From contig DBYY01000004.1 in NCBI GenBank assembly GCA_002311025.1, positions 6,212 to 70,211 of the forward strand: 64,000 nucleotides of DNA, in the 5' to 3' direction. This DNA comes from Candidatus Proelusimicrobium tauri. GTDB taxonomy: Bacteria > Elusimicrobiota > Elusimicrobia > Elusimicrobiales > Elusimicrobiaceae. The notes below the pieces were generated by a model. The model had not been told where the DNA came from. It saw nothing but the letters and a program-made list of their open reading frames with translations, and ran no database searches. Below are positions 25,577-34,525 of this stretch, piece after piece (positions within the stretch are counted from its first letter, which is position 1; each line of letters opens with the position of its first letter). A program made the position numbers and the translations under genes.

Positions 25577-26545
25577 ATGAAAAAAACAAATATTCTCTTT
25601 GTGTCGCTTGTAATGGTTGCCGCTTTAGCCGGTAATGCTTTCTGCACAAAAGTGCAAGATAATGCTAAAGAGTTAAAGAACAGTATTCTTTTTCTTGCTG
25701 AGGAAGATAGCAAAATCTTAAAAACGGCTTTGAGTGAAGAAAATAATAAGAAAAATCATAATGCGGTTGATCCTTCTTTTGAAAGAATCATCTTAAAACT
25801 TGCGAAAGTTAAGAGGACTTTTCCTAACAGTGCAGGCAGTATTTCCGCAATTTTGGGAGATATAAAAGAAATCATATCCCGTCTTGAAATTGGCGGCACT
25901 GGCGAATTTGTATCCCAAAATTTGTTAACTCCGGTAGAAAGTTTGAGTACTCATCTTGTATCATTAAGAAAACAGGATATCGTGGCGTTTAATGCTACGG
26001 TAGGTGTTATCGATACCAAATATAATGTTGAAGGCGATTCTTATAGTATTTATAATTTTTATGAAAAAACCGATAGATTCTTGCCCAGTTTGGTAGAAAT
26101 AAGAGATACAGACGGTCTTATTCGTGCTATGCAAGCGGATGCTTTAAGCGATGTTTCAAACAGACTTACCCAGTTACAAAAAGAATATCCCTCACAGAAA
26201 CATATTGGACTTGTTAAAGAGAAAATACAATATTTCGCTTTCAATATAGAAAAATTGCTTACTTATAAAAACAAGGAAGATGCTCAAAATTTCGAAGGTA
26301 ATTTGGAAGATTTGGAAAGTGTTCTTAGAGAATTAAGAGAAACATATTCTCATCTTTTTGATATAGTTTCCAGCATTATTAATCGTGAGTATAATACTAA
26401 AACAAAAAGTTCTTACAGTATTTCTACAATGGTTTTTAAAGTGAATGAAATCTTTAGTAATGCGGGTTTGCCTTCCACTGCGGAGGTATATGACCCTGAA
26501 AGGATATTGATTTCTATGGATGCTTACAGTCCCTTATACAAATAG
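25577..26545 (+). CDS. Secreted protein of unknown function, paralogue A
   Basis: A 322-residue protein that I do not recognise. The N-terminal MKKTNILFVSLVMVAALAG stretch, continuing to NAFC, is a clear signal peptide, and KVQD opens the mature part. The rest is mostly helical and charged, with no catalytic motif visible. It is clearly paralogous to the next gene: same signal peptide, KVQD opening, IRDTD box in the middle, and a shared end with S-MDAYS. AAGGAG lies upstream of the ATG. Promoter and terminator are also duplicated, so a whole transcription unit was copied. An exported adhesin, structural or host-interaction role is possible, but there is no direct evidence. Confidence 0.75.
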   Translation: MKKTNILFVSLVMVAALAGNAFCTKVQDNAKELKNSILFLAEEDSKILKTALSEENNKKNHNAVDPSFERIILKLAKVKRTFPNSAGSISAILGDIKEIISRLEIGGTGEFVSQNLLTPVESLSTHLVSLRKQDIVAFNATVGVIDTKYNVEGDSYSIYNFYEKTDRFLPSLVEIRDTDGLIRAMQADALSDVSNRLTQLQKEYPSQKHIGLVKEKIQYFAFNIEKLLTYKNKEDAQNFEGNLEDLESVLRELRETYSHLFDIVSSIINREYNTKTKSSYSISTMVFKVNEIFSNAGLPSTAEVYDPERILISMDAYSPLYK

Positions 26546-26564
26546 AAATTTTAAGATATCGTGT

Positions 26565-26594
26565 AAAATCCCCTCACTCAAGAGGGGATTTTTT
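26565..26594 (+). terminator. Intrinsic terminator of paralogue A
   Basis: AAAATCCCCTC (26565-26575), a 6-base loop and GAGGGGATTTTTT (from 26582) give an 11-bp stem with a T-run. The stem core is identical to that of the terminator after paralogue B. Confidence 0.88.
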
Positions 26595-26604
26595 ATGGGA
26601 CTTT

Positions 26605-26685
26605 AGACCCAAAAGTATATAGGTCCAAAAAACATTTTATTTAGGTCCTTTGTCCCTTGTCCGTATTCTATTTATATGTCATAAT
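26605..26685 (+). promoter_or_regulatory. Promoter with GGTCCTTTGTCC motif before paralogue B
   Basis: GGTCCTTTGTCC (26644-26655) abuts a TTGTCC -35 (26657-26662), a 17-base spacer, and an extended -10 TGT-CATAAT (box 26680-26685). Further upstream, AGACCC (26605-26610) and GGTCC (26622-26626) form a GACC/GGTC half-site pair. A similar AGACCC...AGGCC arrangement occurs upstream of adhE. Confidence 0.6.
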
Positions 26686-26717
26686 TTAATTAAGAAGTTC
26701 TAAAGGGAGGATGTTTT

Positions 26718-27656
26718 ATGAAAAAGGGAAATATACTTTTTGTGTCGCTTATATGTATTGCCGCTCTTACGGGCAATGCTTTTTGTGCTAAAGTGCAAGA
26801 TGAAATGAAAGAAATAAAGGCAAGTATTGCTGCTTTTGCAGGGGAAGATATTAAGACTTTGGCCGAAGAAATAAATCAACAGGATCCTAATGGCATAATG
26901 GAACAGGTTTCTGCAAAATTGGAAAAAGTTAAAAAGGAATACCCCGCTTCTGCAGGAGAAATCAACAATGTTTTTGCCGCCATTAAAGAATTGAGTTCTC
27001 GCAGAAGTGATAGACTCGATTTTCTTGCTCAAAACTATGTAACACCTTTGGAGAGGGATTTAAGTCCTGCTTTAATAGCACTCAAAAATCAGAATACAGG
27101 TGCTTTTTACGCAACAATGAGTGTTATTGATGTGGAAATTCCCACCCAACGTGGTTATAGAAGTCTTTCTAGTATTTTGGATTTTGTAAACGGTTATTTG
27201 CCTTTTGAAGGTTCGCAAATAAGAGATACCGATAATCTGATTGATTCTTTAGGTGCTCAACCTTATCAGGATGCTTTGTGGTTGTTTGGTTATTTACAAA
27301 AGAATGAACCTGATGTCAAGCAAACTACGGGAATAATTGAAGAAAAATTTAAATGCGTTTTAAGGCACTATAACAGCCAAGATTTCGGTTCTAAAGTTTG
27401 GGCTCAAAATGCAGAAGGATGTTTAGAAGATTTTGAATATGTGCTGTCTACCATAAAAGTTTTAAATCCAAGACTTTATGGCAAAGTTTTGGGAATAATG
27501 AATCGTAAATATCCGGCCACTAACGGTAAAAAGTTAAGTATAGCAGAAATGAAGGATAAAGTTAATGAATCACTTAGAAACTATATCTTAGCAGATACCG
27601 GTTTAGTTCAAGATCCTCATGGCATTTTATCCTCAATGGATGCTTATAGTAAATAA
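26718..27656 (+). CDS. Secreted protein of unknown function, paralogue B
   Basis: A 312-residue exported protein with an N-terminal signal peptide (MKKGNILFVSLICIAALTG, then NAFC). It is related along its length to the gene at 25577. Shared points are KVQD after the signal peptide, a KLEKVKKEYPASAGEI-like helix, LDFLAQNYVTPLE, the IRDTDNLI box near the middle, a GCLEDFEYVLS segment, and the SMDAYSK end. No enzyme motif, repeats or membrane segment beyond the signal peptide are visible. GGGAGGA precedes the ATG. The two genes have diverged at the protein level much more than their promoters have, which suggests selection on shared control. Confidence 0.75.
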   Translation: MKKGNILFVSLICIAALTGNAFCAKVQDEMKEIKASIAAFAGEDIKTLAEEINQQDPNGIMEQVSAKLEKVKKEYPASAGEINNVFAAIKELSSRRSDRLDFLAQNYVTPLERDLSPALIALKNQNTGAFYATMSVIDVEIPTQRGYRSLSSILDFVNGYLPFEGSQIRDTDNLIDSLGAQPYQDALWLFGYLQKNEPDVKQTTGIIEEKFKCVLRHYNSQDFGSKVWAQNAEGCLEDFEYVLSTIKVLNPRLYGKVLGIMNRKYPATNGKKLSIAEMKDKVNESLRNYILADTGLVQDPHGILSSMDAYSK

Positions 27657-27672
27657 GAGTTTTTAAAAAAAT

Positions 27673-27704
27673 AAAAAATCCCCTCGTATAAGAGGGGATT
27701 TTTA
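27673..27704. terminator. Terminator between paralogue B and glgP
   Basis: AAATCCCCTC (27676-27685) and GAGGGGATTT (27692-27701) with a 6-base loop, flanked by A-runs and T-runs, so it can act on both strands. Confidence 0.85.
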
Positions 27705-27727
27705 TTTGCTTAAATAAATAAGTTTAT

Positions 27728-30271
27728 TTAATTTTCCCACCTTACGTGAATAGGTGTGAAGGGATGGGGGATATTTTTATTGAAAGGAATAACCCTCATC
27801 GCATAATCGCGACGGCCGCTGAGTTCCGGTCTAATTTCTACTTCATAGATATAGGTATTACCTTCTTTAGTTTTAAAGGTCATTTCTGTATCTTTCATAC
27901 TTTCAAAAGCACCGCCAAGGCCTCTTAAACCGAGTTGCAGTTGAACAACCACATCTTCGGGCTTTAAATTACCCAAAGTAACTCTTGCGGTAAATTTCAA
28001 AGTTTCGCCTACAAGCACATTTCTGTCTATATTGCCTGTTGTATCTTCAATAGAAACTCTTGACCAATTTGCGTCAATTTCGGTTCTCCATTTAGCAAGG
28101 GCTGCAGTATTGCCTTTGGTATTTAAGATATTGCCGTAATAATGGGCTTTTGTATAGAAACGGTCATAATACTCTTGTACCATTCTGTTTGTATTAAAGA
28201 AAGGAACAATAGTAGCAATGGAAGTTTTCATTTTTTCTATCCATTTTGTCGGCAAATTATCTTTATTTCTGTCATAGTAAATCGGAGCAATTTCCTGTTC
28301 AATTAAGTTATAAAGTGCTTGGGATTCGACTTCATCTCTTTCGGTATCATTTTTATAACTTTGTGCGCCTACAATAGACCAACTGAAATCACAAGGACCT
28401 ACCTCATCCCACCAGCCGTCTAAAATAGAAAGTGCCAAAGCACCGTTTAAAGCCGCTTTCATACCGCTTGTGCCGGATGCTTCCATCGGGCGAACAGGGT
28501 TGTTAAGCCAAACGTCCACGCCTTGTACCATATATCTTGCAAGGTTCATATTATAATCTTCGGCAAAGACAATTTTGCCCTTAAAACGAGGGTCTTGCAT
28601 AATATTGAAAATTTGCTTAATAAATTCTTTACCGGCGGTATCTGCGGGGTGTGCTTTACCGGCAAAAATAAATTGAACCGGTCTTTGCGGATTATTTACG
28701 ATTTCGGAAAGACGGTTTAAATCTTTAAAAAGCAAGGTTGCTCTTTTATAAGTAGCAAATCTTCTTGCAAAACCGATAGTCAAAATATCTTGTTTCAAAA
28801 TATGTCCGGCACTTCTTGAGAAGTTAGAAGATAATCTCCTTGACTGAGCGATGGCTTTGCTTCTGATATGGTTGATAAGTTTCTCTTTTCTTACAGAGTG
28901 AGTTTTCCAAAGTTCATTATCAGGAATATCTTTTACTTTATTCCATTGGCTTTGTTCAAAGCGGGTCATATCGTCATTGCCACCGTAAACATATTTTTTA
29001 TAAAGTTCACTTGCTTCGTGGCTGACCCAACTTGGCATATGGACGCCGTTTGTAATACTTGTTATAGGCACTTCGTTTACATTAAGACCGGGCCAAATGT
29101 TTTTCCACATTTCTCTTGATACAACACCGTGTAATTTTGCAACACCGTTTAAATAAGCGGATAATTTTAAAGCAAAAACAGTCATACAGAACATCGGAGA
29201 TTGCGGGGTTTCTTTACCTAAATCCAAAAATGCGTCCCAACCGATACCGAGTTGCGCTACATAAGGTTCCATAAACTTTTTAACTAAATTAAAATCAAAA
29301 TGTTCATTACCTGCAATAACGGGAGTGTGAGTCGTAAAAACGGAAGTCGCCCAAACAATTTCTCTTGCTTCTTCAAAGGAAATTTTCTTTTCCTGCATAA
29401 TATCAATTATACGTTGGCAAAGTAAAAAAGCGGAATGACCTTCGTTGATATGATAAACGCTTGGGTTCATACCCATACTTTTTAAGGCTTTTACGCCGCC
29501 GATACCCAAAATGATTTCCTGTTTGATTCTGTTTTCTCTGTCACCGCCGTAAAGTTGTTCGGTAATAGTTCTATGGGCGGGAGCATTTTCGGGCAAGTTG
29601 GTATCTAAAAGATAAAGGGAAGTTCTGCCTACCGGCACGCGCCAAACCATTGCTTTAACAATTTCTCTGCCTAAAGGAATATCTACGGTTAAATTACTAC
29701 CGTCTTGATTACGTACGGCTTCAACGGACATGTGCGCCCAGTCATTTTCCGGATATTCTTCGCCTTGCCAACCGTCTTTATTTAAGACTTGTTTTACATA
29801 ACCTTTTTGGTAAAATAAACCAACACCGATTAAAGGTAAACCAAGGTCGCTTGAACTTTTAATATGGTCGCCTGAAAGCATACCAAGACCGCCTGAATAA
29901 ATAGGCAATCCTTCGCCGATACCGTATTCCATAGAGAAATAAGCGGTAAGGAAATTTTCCTTTCCTGCGCCTTTATTTTGGTTGAACCAAGTATCTTTGT
30001 TGTTTTGATAATTACGGTATAATTTTTCCACAAAATTTAAGTGGTCAATAAAATCTTTATCGCGGCTTAACTCTTCAAGGCGTTTTTGGGAAACGCTTGC
30101 CATAAGCCATTTCGGTGTTCTTTGGGATTCTTCCCATAATTTTTCATCTATTTTAAGAAATAAGGTTATTGCCGGCCAGTTCCAAGCAAACCACATATTA
30201 TTTGAAAGTTCTTCCAGAAATTTCATATTTTCCGGTAAATTCGGTGTAACTTTGAAGGAATGTATTTTCAT
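27728..30271 (-). CDS. glgP: Glycogen/alpha-glucan phosphorylase
   Basis: An 847-residue PLP-dependent phosphorylase that releases glucose 1-phosphate from alpha-1,4-glucans. It opens with the DUF3417-type N-terminal segment (NMWFAWNWPAITLF) of the long bacterial/archaeal group. STHTP-like TTHTPVIAGNEHFD and the cofactor site EASGTSGMKAALNG follow; Lys605 in GMKAA is the expected PLP lysine. A beta-sandwich-like C-terminus ends the protein. Length fits the 850-residue subgroup rather than E. coli GlgP. GGGGAG precedes the ATG, and TATAAT lies about 20 bases upstream of it. Glycogen synthesis genes are not in the window. Confidence 0.95.
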   Translation of the reverse strand: MKIHSFKVTPNLPENMKFLEELSNNMWFAWNWPAITLFLKIDEKLWEESQRTPKWLMASVSQKRLEELSRDKDFIDHLNFVEKLYRNYQNNKDTWFNQNKGAGKENFLTAYFSMEYGIGEGLPIYSGGLGMLSGDHIKSSSDLGLPLIGVGLFYQKGYVKQVLNKDGWQGEEYPENDWAHMSVEAVRNQDGSNLTVDIPLGREIVKAMVWRVPVGRTSLYLLDTNLPENAPAHRTITEQLYGGDRENRIKQEIILGIGGVKALKSMGMNPSVYHINEGHSAFLLCQRIIDIMQEKKISFEEAREIVWATSVFTTHTPVIAGNEHFDFNLVKKFMEPYVAQLGIGWDAFLDLGKETPQSPMFCMTVFALKLSAYLNGVAKLHGVVSREMWKNIWPGLNVNEVPITSITNGVHMPSWVSHEASELYKKYVYGGNDDMTRFEQSQWNKVKDIPDNELWKTHSVRKEKLINHIRSKAIAQSRRLSSNFSRSAGHILKQDILTIGFARRFATYKRATLLFKDLNRLSEIVNNPQRPVQFIFAGKAHPADTAGKEFIKQIFNIMQDPRFKGKIVFAEDYNMNLARYMVQGVDVWLNNPVRPMEASGTSGMKAALNGALALSILDGWWDEVGPCDFSWSIVGAQSYKNDTERDEVESQALYNLIEQEIAPIYYDRNKDNLPTKWIEKMKTSIATIVPFFNTNRMVQEYYDRFYTKAHYYGNILNTKGNTAALAKWRTEIDANWSRVSIEDTTGNIDRNVLVGETLKFTARVTLGNLKPEDVVVQLQLGLRGLGGAFESMKDTEMTFKTKEGNTYIYEVEIRPELSGRRDYAMRVIPFNKNIPHPFTPIHVRWEN

Positions 30272-30331
30272 TTTTTCTCCCCTAATAGTATTATAAATAT
30301 AGTATATAAAATAATGAGATTCTTTGCCTTA

Positions 30332-30730
30332 TTACTTGTTTTTGTTCGCTCTTTCTTTAAGTTTTGCGGCTTTCCATTGGGCAAGGGCCTCTTCGGGTGT
30401 GCTTGCTTTTGCATCACCGAAAACATGCGGGTGGCGTGTAATAAGTTTCTTATTTAAGCCGTCAAGAACATCTTGAAGAGTAAAGCGTTTTTCTTCTTCG
30501 GCTATTAAAGCGTGGAAAAACCCTTGTAAAAGCAAATCGCCAAGTTCTTCTTTTAAATTTTCGTCGTCTTGTTTTTCTATGGCGTTAATAACTTCTTGGC
30601 TTTCTTCTCTTAAGCATTTAATTAAACTTTGGTGAGTTTGGGCTTTATCCCAAGGGCAGCCGTTAGGACCTCTTAAGGCCTTTAATGTTTTGATAAGGTC
30701 ATTAAAAGATTTTTCAATTTCATTAGACAT
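30332..30730 (-). CDS. mazG: MazG-type nucleotide pyrophosphohydrolase
   Basis: A 132-residue single-domain MazG-like protein. GPNGCPWDKAQTHQSL near the N-terminus and the metal motif REESQEV followed by EELGDLLLQ (E-x2-E...E-x2-D) are diagnostic. The C-terminal TRHPHVFGD is also conserved. It removes pyrophosphate from NTPs to clean the nucleotide pool. It has only one of the two MazG domains of the E. coli protein. It starts two bases after the phosphatase gene on the same strand, with AGAGGA upstream, so the two are co-transcribed. Confidence 0.9.
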   Translation of the reverse strand: MSNEIEKSFNDLIKTLKALRGPNGCPWDKAQTHQSLIKCLREESQEVINAIEKQDDENLKEELGDLLLQGFFHALIAEEEKRFTLQDVLDGLNKKLITRHPHVFGDAKASTPEEALAQWKAAKLKERANKNK

Positions 30731-30732
30731 TT

Positions 30733-31527
30733 TTATTCCTCTATTTTTACTACTTCGTAATTGGTATTTTTGAATTTAATATATTCAAAGGTGCCTTCAA
30801 AAACTCTTGGCATACCCACATCAACACAAGTAATTTTTTTATCCTTGCTGATTAAGATTTTAGGTACCATAGTATGCCCGACTATTTGTTTGAAAGGGCA
30901 AGAGGAGTGGCTTTCCAAAAGTTCATTTATATCCGCCCAAAAAATACCTGCAAATGGGTTAATGCCGCCTCTTGTTTGACTTATATAGAATATAGGATGG
31001 GTAAAGTCATCTTTTTTAACACTTTCAAGTAAAATTTCATTTAATAATTTTGCGAAACTTTGCGGAGTAACTTTTGCGGGTAAATCTTTTTTTAGCACAT
31101 TAAATAAAGCATCGCAACAACCCGCATGGGTAAATAAATAACCTCTGCCTGCCCAAGCGGCTTGTATTTTACCGCACAAAATATCGCCTATTAATTTAGT
31201 TCTAAAAGGTTCTATTTCCCAATAAGGCATAGAGGTAACAAAATAATTTTTTCTTAAAATTTCAAGTTCGTGATTACCAAGCAAACGTATAACTTGTCCT
31301 TTTTCTTTTTTTGCCTGCGCTTGTAGTAAATCAAGCAGCATATCAATGGCTTTATGATCTTGTCCGCGGTCGATAATATCGCCCATTTGTATAAGAACAG
31401 TGTTTTTGCCGGTCCAAATTAATTCCGGGTTAATTAAACCCGCATGAATTAGAACTGCCGATAGAGAATGATAAAAACCGTGTGCATCGCTTAATACCAT
31501 AAGCGGCTTGAGAGTAGATTTTGCCAT
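30733..31527 (-). CDS. PPP-type metallophosphoesterase
   Basis: A 264-residue calcineurin-like phosphatase. The motifs are in order: LSDAHGFYH (D14 and H16), GDIIDRGQDH, LLGNHELE, FTHAGCCDALF and IVGHTMVPK, the metal-binding set of PPP and ApaH-type enzymes. It may hydrolyse phosphoproteins or dinucleoside polyphosphates. I choose ATG 31527 (MAKSTLKP) rather than 31542. A TATAAT (31539-31534) lies six bases upstream of 31527, which would put the longer start before the transcription start. The message would be leaderless. It forms an operon with mazG. Confidence 0.85.
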   Translation of the reverse strand: MAKSTLKPLMVLSDAHGFYHSLSAVLIHAGLINPELIWTGKNTVLIQMGDIIDRGQDHKAIDMLLDLLQAQAKKEKGQVIRLLGNHELEILRKNYFVTSMPYWEIEPFRTKLIGDILCGKIQAAWAGRGYLFTHAGCCDALFNVLKKDLPAKVTPQSFAKLLNEILLESVKKDDFTHPIFYISQTRGGINPFAGIFWADINELLESHSSCPFKQIVGHTMVPKILISKDKKITCVDVGMPRVFEGTFEYIKFKNTNYEVVKIEE

Positions 31528-31554
31528 ACATAAATTATACACTATAATAAGATG
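31528..31554. promoter_or_regulatory. Back-to-back -10 boxes for the phosphatase and glcDE genes
   Basis: The sequence has ATTATA (31534-31539, minus-strand TATAAT), three bases, then TATAAT (31543-31548, plus strand). TTGCCA at 31521-31526 is a good plus-strand -35 (16-base spacer) inside the phosphatase start. Each promoter covers the other, and each start codon lies six bases past its own -10. Confidence 0.65.
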
Positions 31555-33498
31555 ATGATAAATAACTTTTACAAGGCAAAGAAAGAAATTGCAGACTTAC
31601 TTGGTCCTCAAAATGTTTTTTGCGATTCCATAAGTCTTTTATTAAACGGTTTTGACGGCAGTCCGGTAAAAAGCGTGCCACAGGCTGTTTTAAATATAAC
31701 GGAAGCAGAAAAACTTTGGCCTCTTATTAATCTTTTAATACGTTATAGAATACCTTATACGGCGCGTTCCTGCGGAACTAATCATGACGGCGCAGCCGTG
31801 CCTTTAAAAGGCGGGGTAATACTAAATTTAAAACCTTTAAATAAAATAGAAAAAATAGATACTAAAAAAGGCATAGTGGTTGTTCAATGCGGAGTTTTAA
31901 ACGGCGATTTACAAGAGGCACTTTTTGAAAAGGGGTTTTTCTTCGCCGGTGATCCCGCGTCAAGTGCTTTTTGCTCTATCGGGGCCAATGCTTCTTTAAA
32001 TTCCGGTGGTGCAAAAACTTTGAAATACGGTTCGACTTTAGCAAATGTTTTAGCGGCAGATTTAATAACTGCACAAGGTGCCTTAATGCATTTAGAGCGT
32101 GGTTTTCAAGGACCGGATTTGCTTTCTTTCCTTTTAAAATCGGAAGGCACTCTTTGCGTAATATCCCGTCTGTGGTTAAAGATATTACCTTTGCCTAAAA
32201 ACAAAATAACTTTACAGGTTGATTTTAAAACTTTAGAACAGGCAATGACAAGTGTCGAAAAAATTATTGCTTCAGGAATAGTGCCCAGTGCTTTAGAAGC
32301 CTTAGATGAAGTTTCTTTAAACACTTGTGGCAAGGAAGCCTCTTTGCTAATAGAAATAGAAGAAGATGCCTACCTAGATAAAATTAAAAAAATCTGCAAG
32401 GAAAACGGTGTTACAGATTTTATAGTAGCCGAGCAAAAACAAGCCCAAGAACTTTGGGCAAGGCGCAAAACTGCGTGTAGCGCGCTTGCCCGTTTAAATA
32501 AAACAATTATTTCTTTAGATCCTTGTGTCGCCAGAAGTGATTTGACTTTGGCTATTAAACAAATTAAAAAGATTTTGGCCGATTATCAAATACAAGCAGG
32601 AATAGTCTTTCACGCAGGCGACGGTAATATCCACCCTAATATAGTGTTTGATTCTTCCAATTTATATCTTAATACACAAATCAACAAAGCAACAAAAGAG
32701 ATATATAAATTCATTTCTTCTATCGGCGGAAGTATCAGCGCAGAACACGGCATAGGTATAGAAAAACGCTCTGCTATGGCTTTAATGTATGATGAAAAAA
32801 CTTTAAATCTTATGCGCCAAATCAAAAAGACTTTAGACCCTTTAAATTTGGCAAATCCGGATAAAATTTTGCCTTTGGCAACATCAAGTAGTAAAGAACC
32901 CTATCAGGCAAAACAACAAAACATTATCGCTTTACAGGAAAAAGTGACACAGGCAAAAGAATTAAAAATAACTGAAAGTTTACTTTCGCAAGCAAAAGAA
33001 ATTATTGAACTGGATAAGAAAAATTGGCTTGTAAAAGTGCAGGCTGGTTGCCTTGTCAGCGAACTTGAGAGTTTTCTAAATAAACATAATATGAGTTTGC
33101 CCATAGACTCTGCCTTTAAAGGAACTGTCGGCAAGGCTTTTGCCGACGGCAGTTTTAAAACTATGGCAGATTATGTAACGGAACTTGAATTTATTTTACC
33201 TAGTGGCGAAATTTATAATATCGGCGGCAAAATGCTTAAAAATGTTGCCGGTTATGATTTAATAAGATTTTTATGTGGCTCTTGCGGTGCTTATGCTTTA
33301 ATAACGGCTTTAACTATAAGAGTTTTTGCCAAAGGCACAAAAGAACCTTTAAAAGCAAATATACAAGGTTCTTTTAGGCCGGCAACTATTCACACCGCTT
33401 TAAAAAAGATTTTTGACCCTTCAAACAAATTTAATAAATTAGAGGATTTTTATGTCTTTGAACTTAAAAAACAACCCGTTGAAAAGCCAAGATTTTAG
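31555..33498 (+). CDS. Glycolate/D-lactate-type FAD oxidase, GlcD-GlcE fusion
   Basis: A 647-residue protein joining two flavoprotein modules. The first about 450 residues are GlcD-like. They carry the FAD PP-loop region (ARSCGTNHDGAAVPLKGG, SIGANASLNSGGAKTLKYG) and a C-terminal substrate domain with HAGDGNIHPNI and SAEHGIGIEKR. The last about 190 residues form a second FAD-binding-like segment, with GTVGKAFADG and MLKNVAGYDLIRFLCGS, as in GlcE. With the GlcF-type gene next to it, it would oxidise a 2-hydroxyacid such as glycolate or D-lactate. I start at the second ATG (31555), which is six bases past TATAAT; ATG 31552 is three bases earlier. The overlap with glcF is 47 bases. Confidence 0.85.
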   Translation: MINNFYKAKKEIADLLGPQNVFCDSISLLLNGFDGSPVKSVPQAVLNITEAEKLWPLINLLIRYRIPYTARSCGTNHDGAAVPLKGGVILNLKPLNKIEKIDTKKGIVVVQCGVLNGDLQEALFEKGFFFAGDPASSAFCSIGANASLNSGGAKTLKYGSTLANVLAADLITAQGALMHLERGFQGPDLLSFLLKSEGTLCVISRLWLKILPLPKNKITLQVDFKTLEQAMTSVEKIIASGIVPSALEALDEVSLNTCGKEASLLIEIEEDAYLDKIKKICKENGVTDFIVAEQKQAQELWARRKTACSALARLNKTIISLDPCVARSDLTLAIKQIKKILADYQIQAGIVFHAGDGNIHPNIVFDSSNLYLNTQINKATKEIYKFISSIGGSISAEHGIGIEKRSAMALMYDEKTLNLMRQIKKTLDPLNLANPDKILPLATSSSKEPYQAKQQNIIALQEKVTQAKELKITESLLSQAKEIIELDKKNWLVKVQAGCLVSELESFLNKHNMSLPIDSAFKGTVGKAFADGSFKTMADYVTELEFILPSGEIYNIGGKMLKNVAGYDLIRFLCGSCGAYALITALTIRVFAKGTKEPLKANIQGSFRPATIHTALKKIFDPSNKFNKLEDFYVFELKKQPVEKPRF

Positions 33499-34525
33499 TA
33501 AAAATGCTATAACTTTCGCTCGCAGGTATGCTTATCTTAAAGAAGATACCGCGCGTTGCACGCGTTGCGGGGCTTGTTTACAAGGGTGTACTTCTTATAA
33601 AACGCTTAATATGGAAAATTTTTCTCCGCGTGGGCGCGTTCAATTATTACAATTTCTTTTAGAGCGTAAAATCGACTTAAAGGAAAATGAAGAAATGCTT
33701 TTAAAATGTATTAACTCTTGCGCCCAATGCGGGCAATGCAGTGAGTTTTGCGCCGTAGATTTGAGAATAGATAATTTTATTTTTGATTTAAAAAGTTTTT
33801 TTGCTAAGGCAACTTTTAGGACTAAATATTTCAATTTTTATCACAAATATCCTTCCTTCTTATTCTTTTTCTTTACTTTTTTTAAAAATATTAAACAAGC
33901 CAAAAAAGAAGAGACAAAAACTTTGCTTTTAACTTCTAAAGAAGGTTTAAAATTTGCTTCTTCGAGTCTTGCTTCGCTAAGTGATGCAAGAGTATCAAAA
34001 CAGTCTGTTTATATAAACGAAGTGCTCTATCAAGGGGATAAGGATATGCTTGCTTTTATCCTTAAAAACTTAAAAAAAGAAATAAATTCTCTTGGTAAAG
34101 TTCGCTTGGTTACGGATAATATTATTATTTGGCGTTTTCTTAAAAAATTTCATAATTTTAAAAAGATTGAGTTACTTTCACCGACGGATAAATCTCTCTT
34201 ACAAAAAAATAATTTTTACGTTATAAACAATAATTCTTTTAAAGAAAAAGAAGAAAATCTTTTCCCCTGTTGCTTAAAGTCTAATTTTTTTGTAGAGTTT
34301 ACGCAGAACCTCTTACATACGCCGGCAAATAGGTTTTGGCGTTCTTTATCTTTGGAAGAAGAAAAACTCTTTGCTTCTTCTTTAAAAAAGTATGAGGGTA
34401 AAACTCTTCTTGCGCTTTGCGCGGAAGATAAAGTTTTCTATGATAGACTTAAAAGAAAATACAAAGTAAAATTGGATATTTTTAGTTTGGCACAGATTAT
34501 AAATGGAAACGGAAAAACAAAATAA
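33452..34525 (+). CDS. GlcF-like iron-sulfur subunit
   Basis: A 357-residue ferredoxin-type subunit. Two [4Fe-4S] motifs are visible: CTRCGACLQGC (Cys36, 39, 42, 46) and CAQCGQCSEFC (Cys90, 93, 96, 100). The C-terminal part is shorter and less conserved than in E. coli GlcF, with one FPCCLKS patch instead of the usual two CCG domains, so it may be degenerate. It would pass electrons from the flavin subunit to the membrane or to a carrier. AGAGGA at 33441-33446 supports the start, which lies inside the end of glcDE. Confidence 0.8.
   Translation: MSLNLKNNPLKSQDFSKNAITFARRYAYLKEDTARCTRCGACLQGCTSYKTLNMENFSPRGRVQLLQFLLERKIDLKENEEMLLKCINSCAQCGQCSEFCAVDLRIDNFIFDLKSFFAKATFRTKYFNFYHKYPSFLFFFFTFFKNIKQAKKEETKTLLLTSKEGLKFASSSLASLSDARVSKQSVYINEVLYQGDKDMLAFILKNLKKEINSLGKVRLVTDNIIIWRFLKKFHNFKKIELLSPTDKSLLQKNNFYVINNNSFKEKEENLFPCCLKSNFFVEFTQNLLHTPANRFWRSLSLEEEKLFASSLKKYEGKTLLALCAEDKVFYDRLKRKYKVKLDIFSLAQIINGNGKTK

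Noticed and set aside
31527..31542. Longer start of the phosphatase gene at 31542 (MYNLCMAKS)
   Set aside because: A TATAAT box lies within it, so the mRNA would begin after that codon; the family consensus also starts near MAKS.
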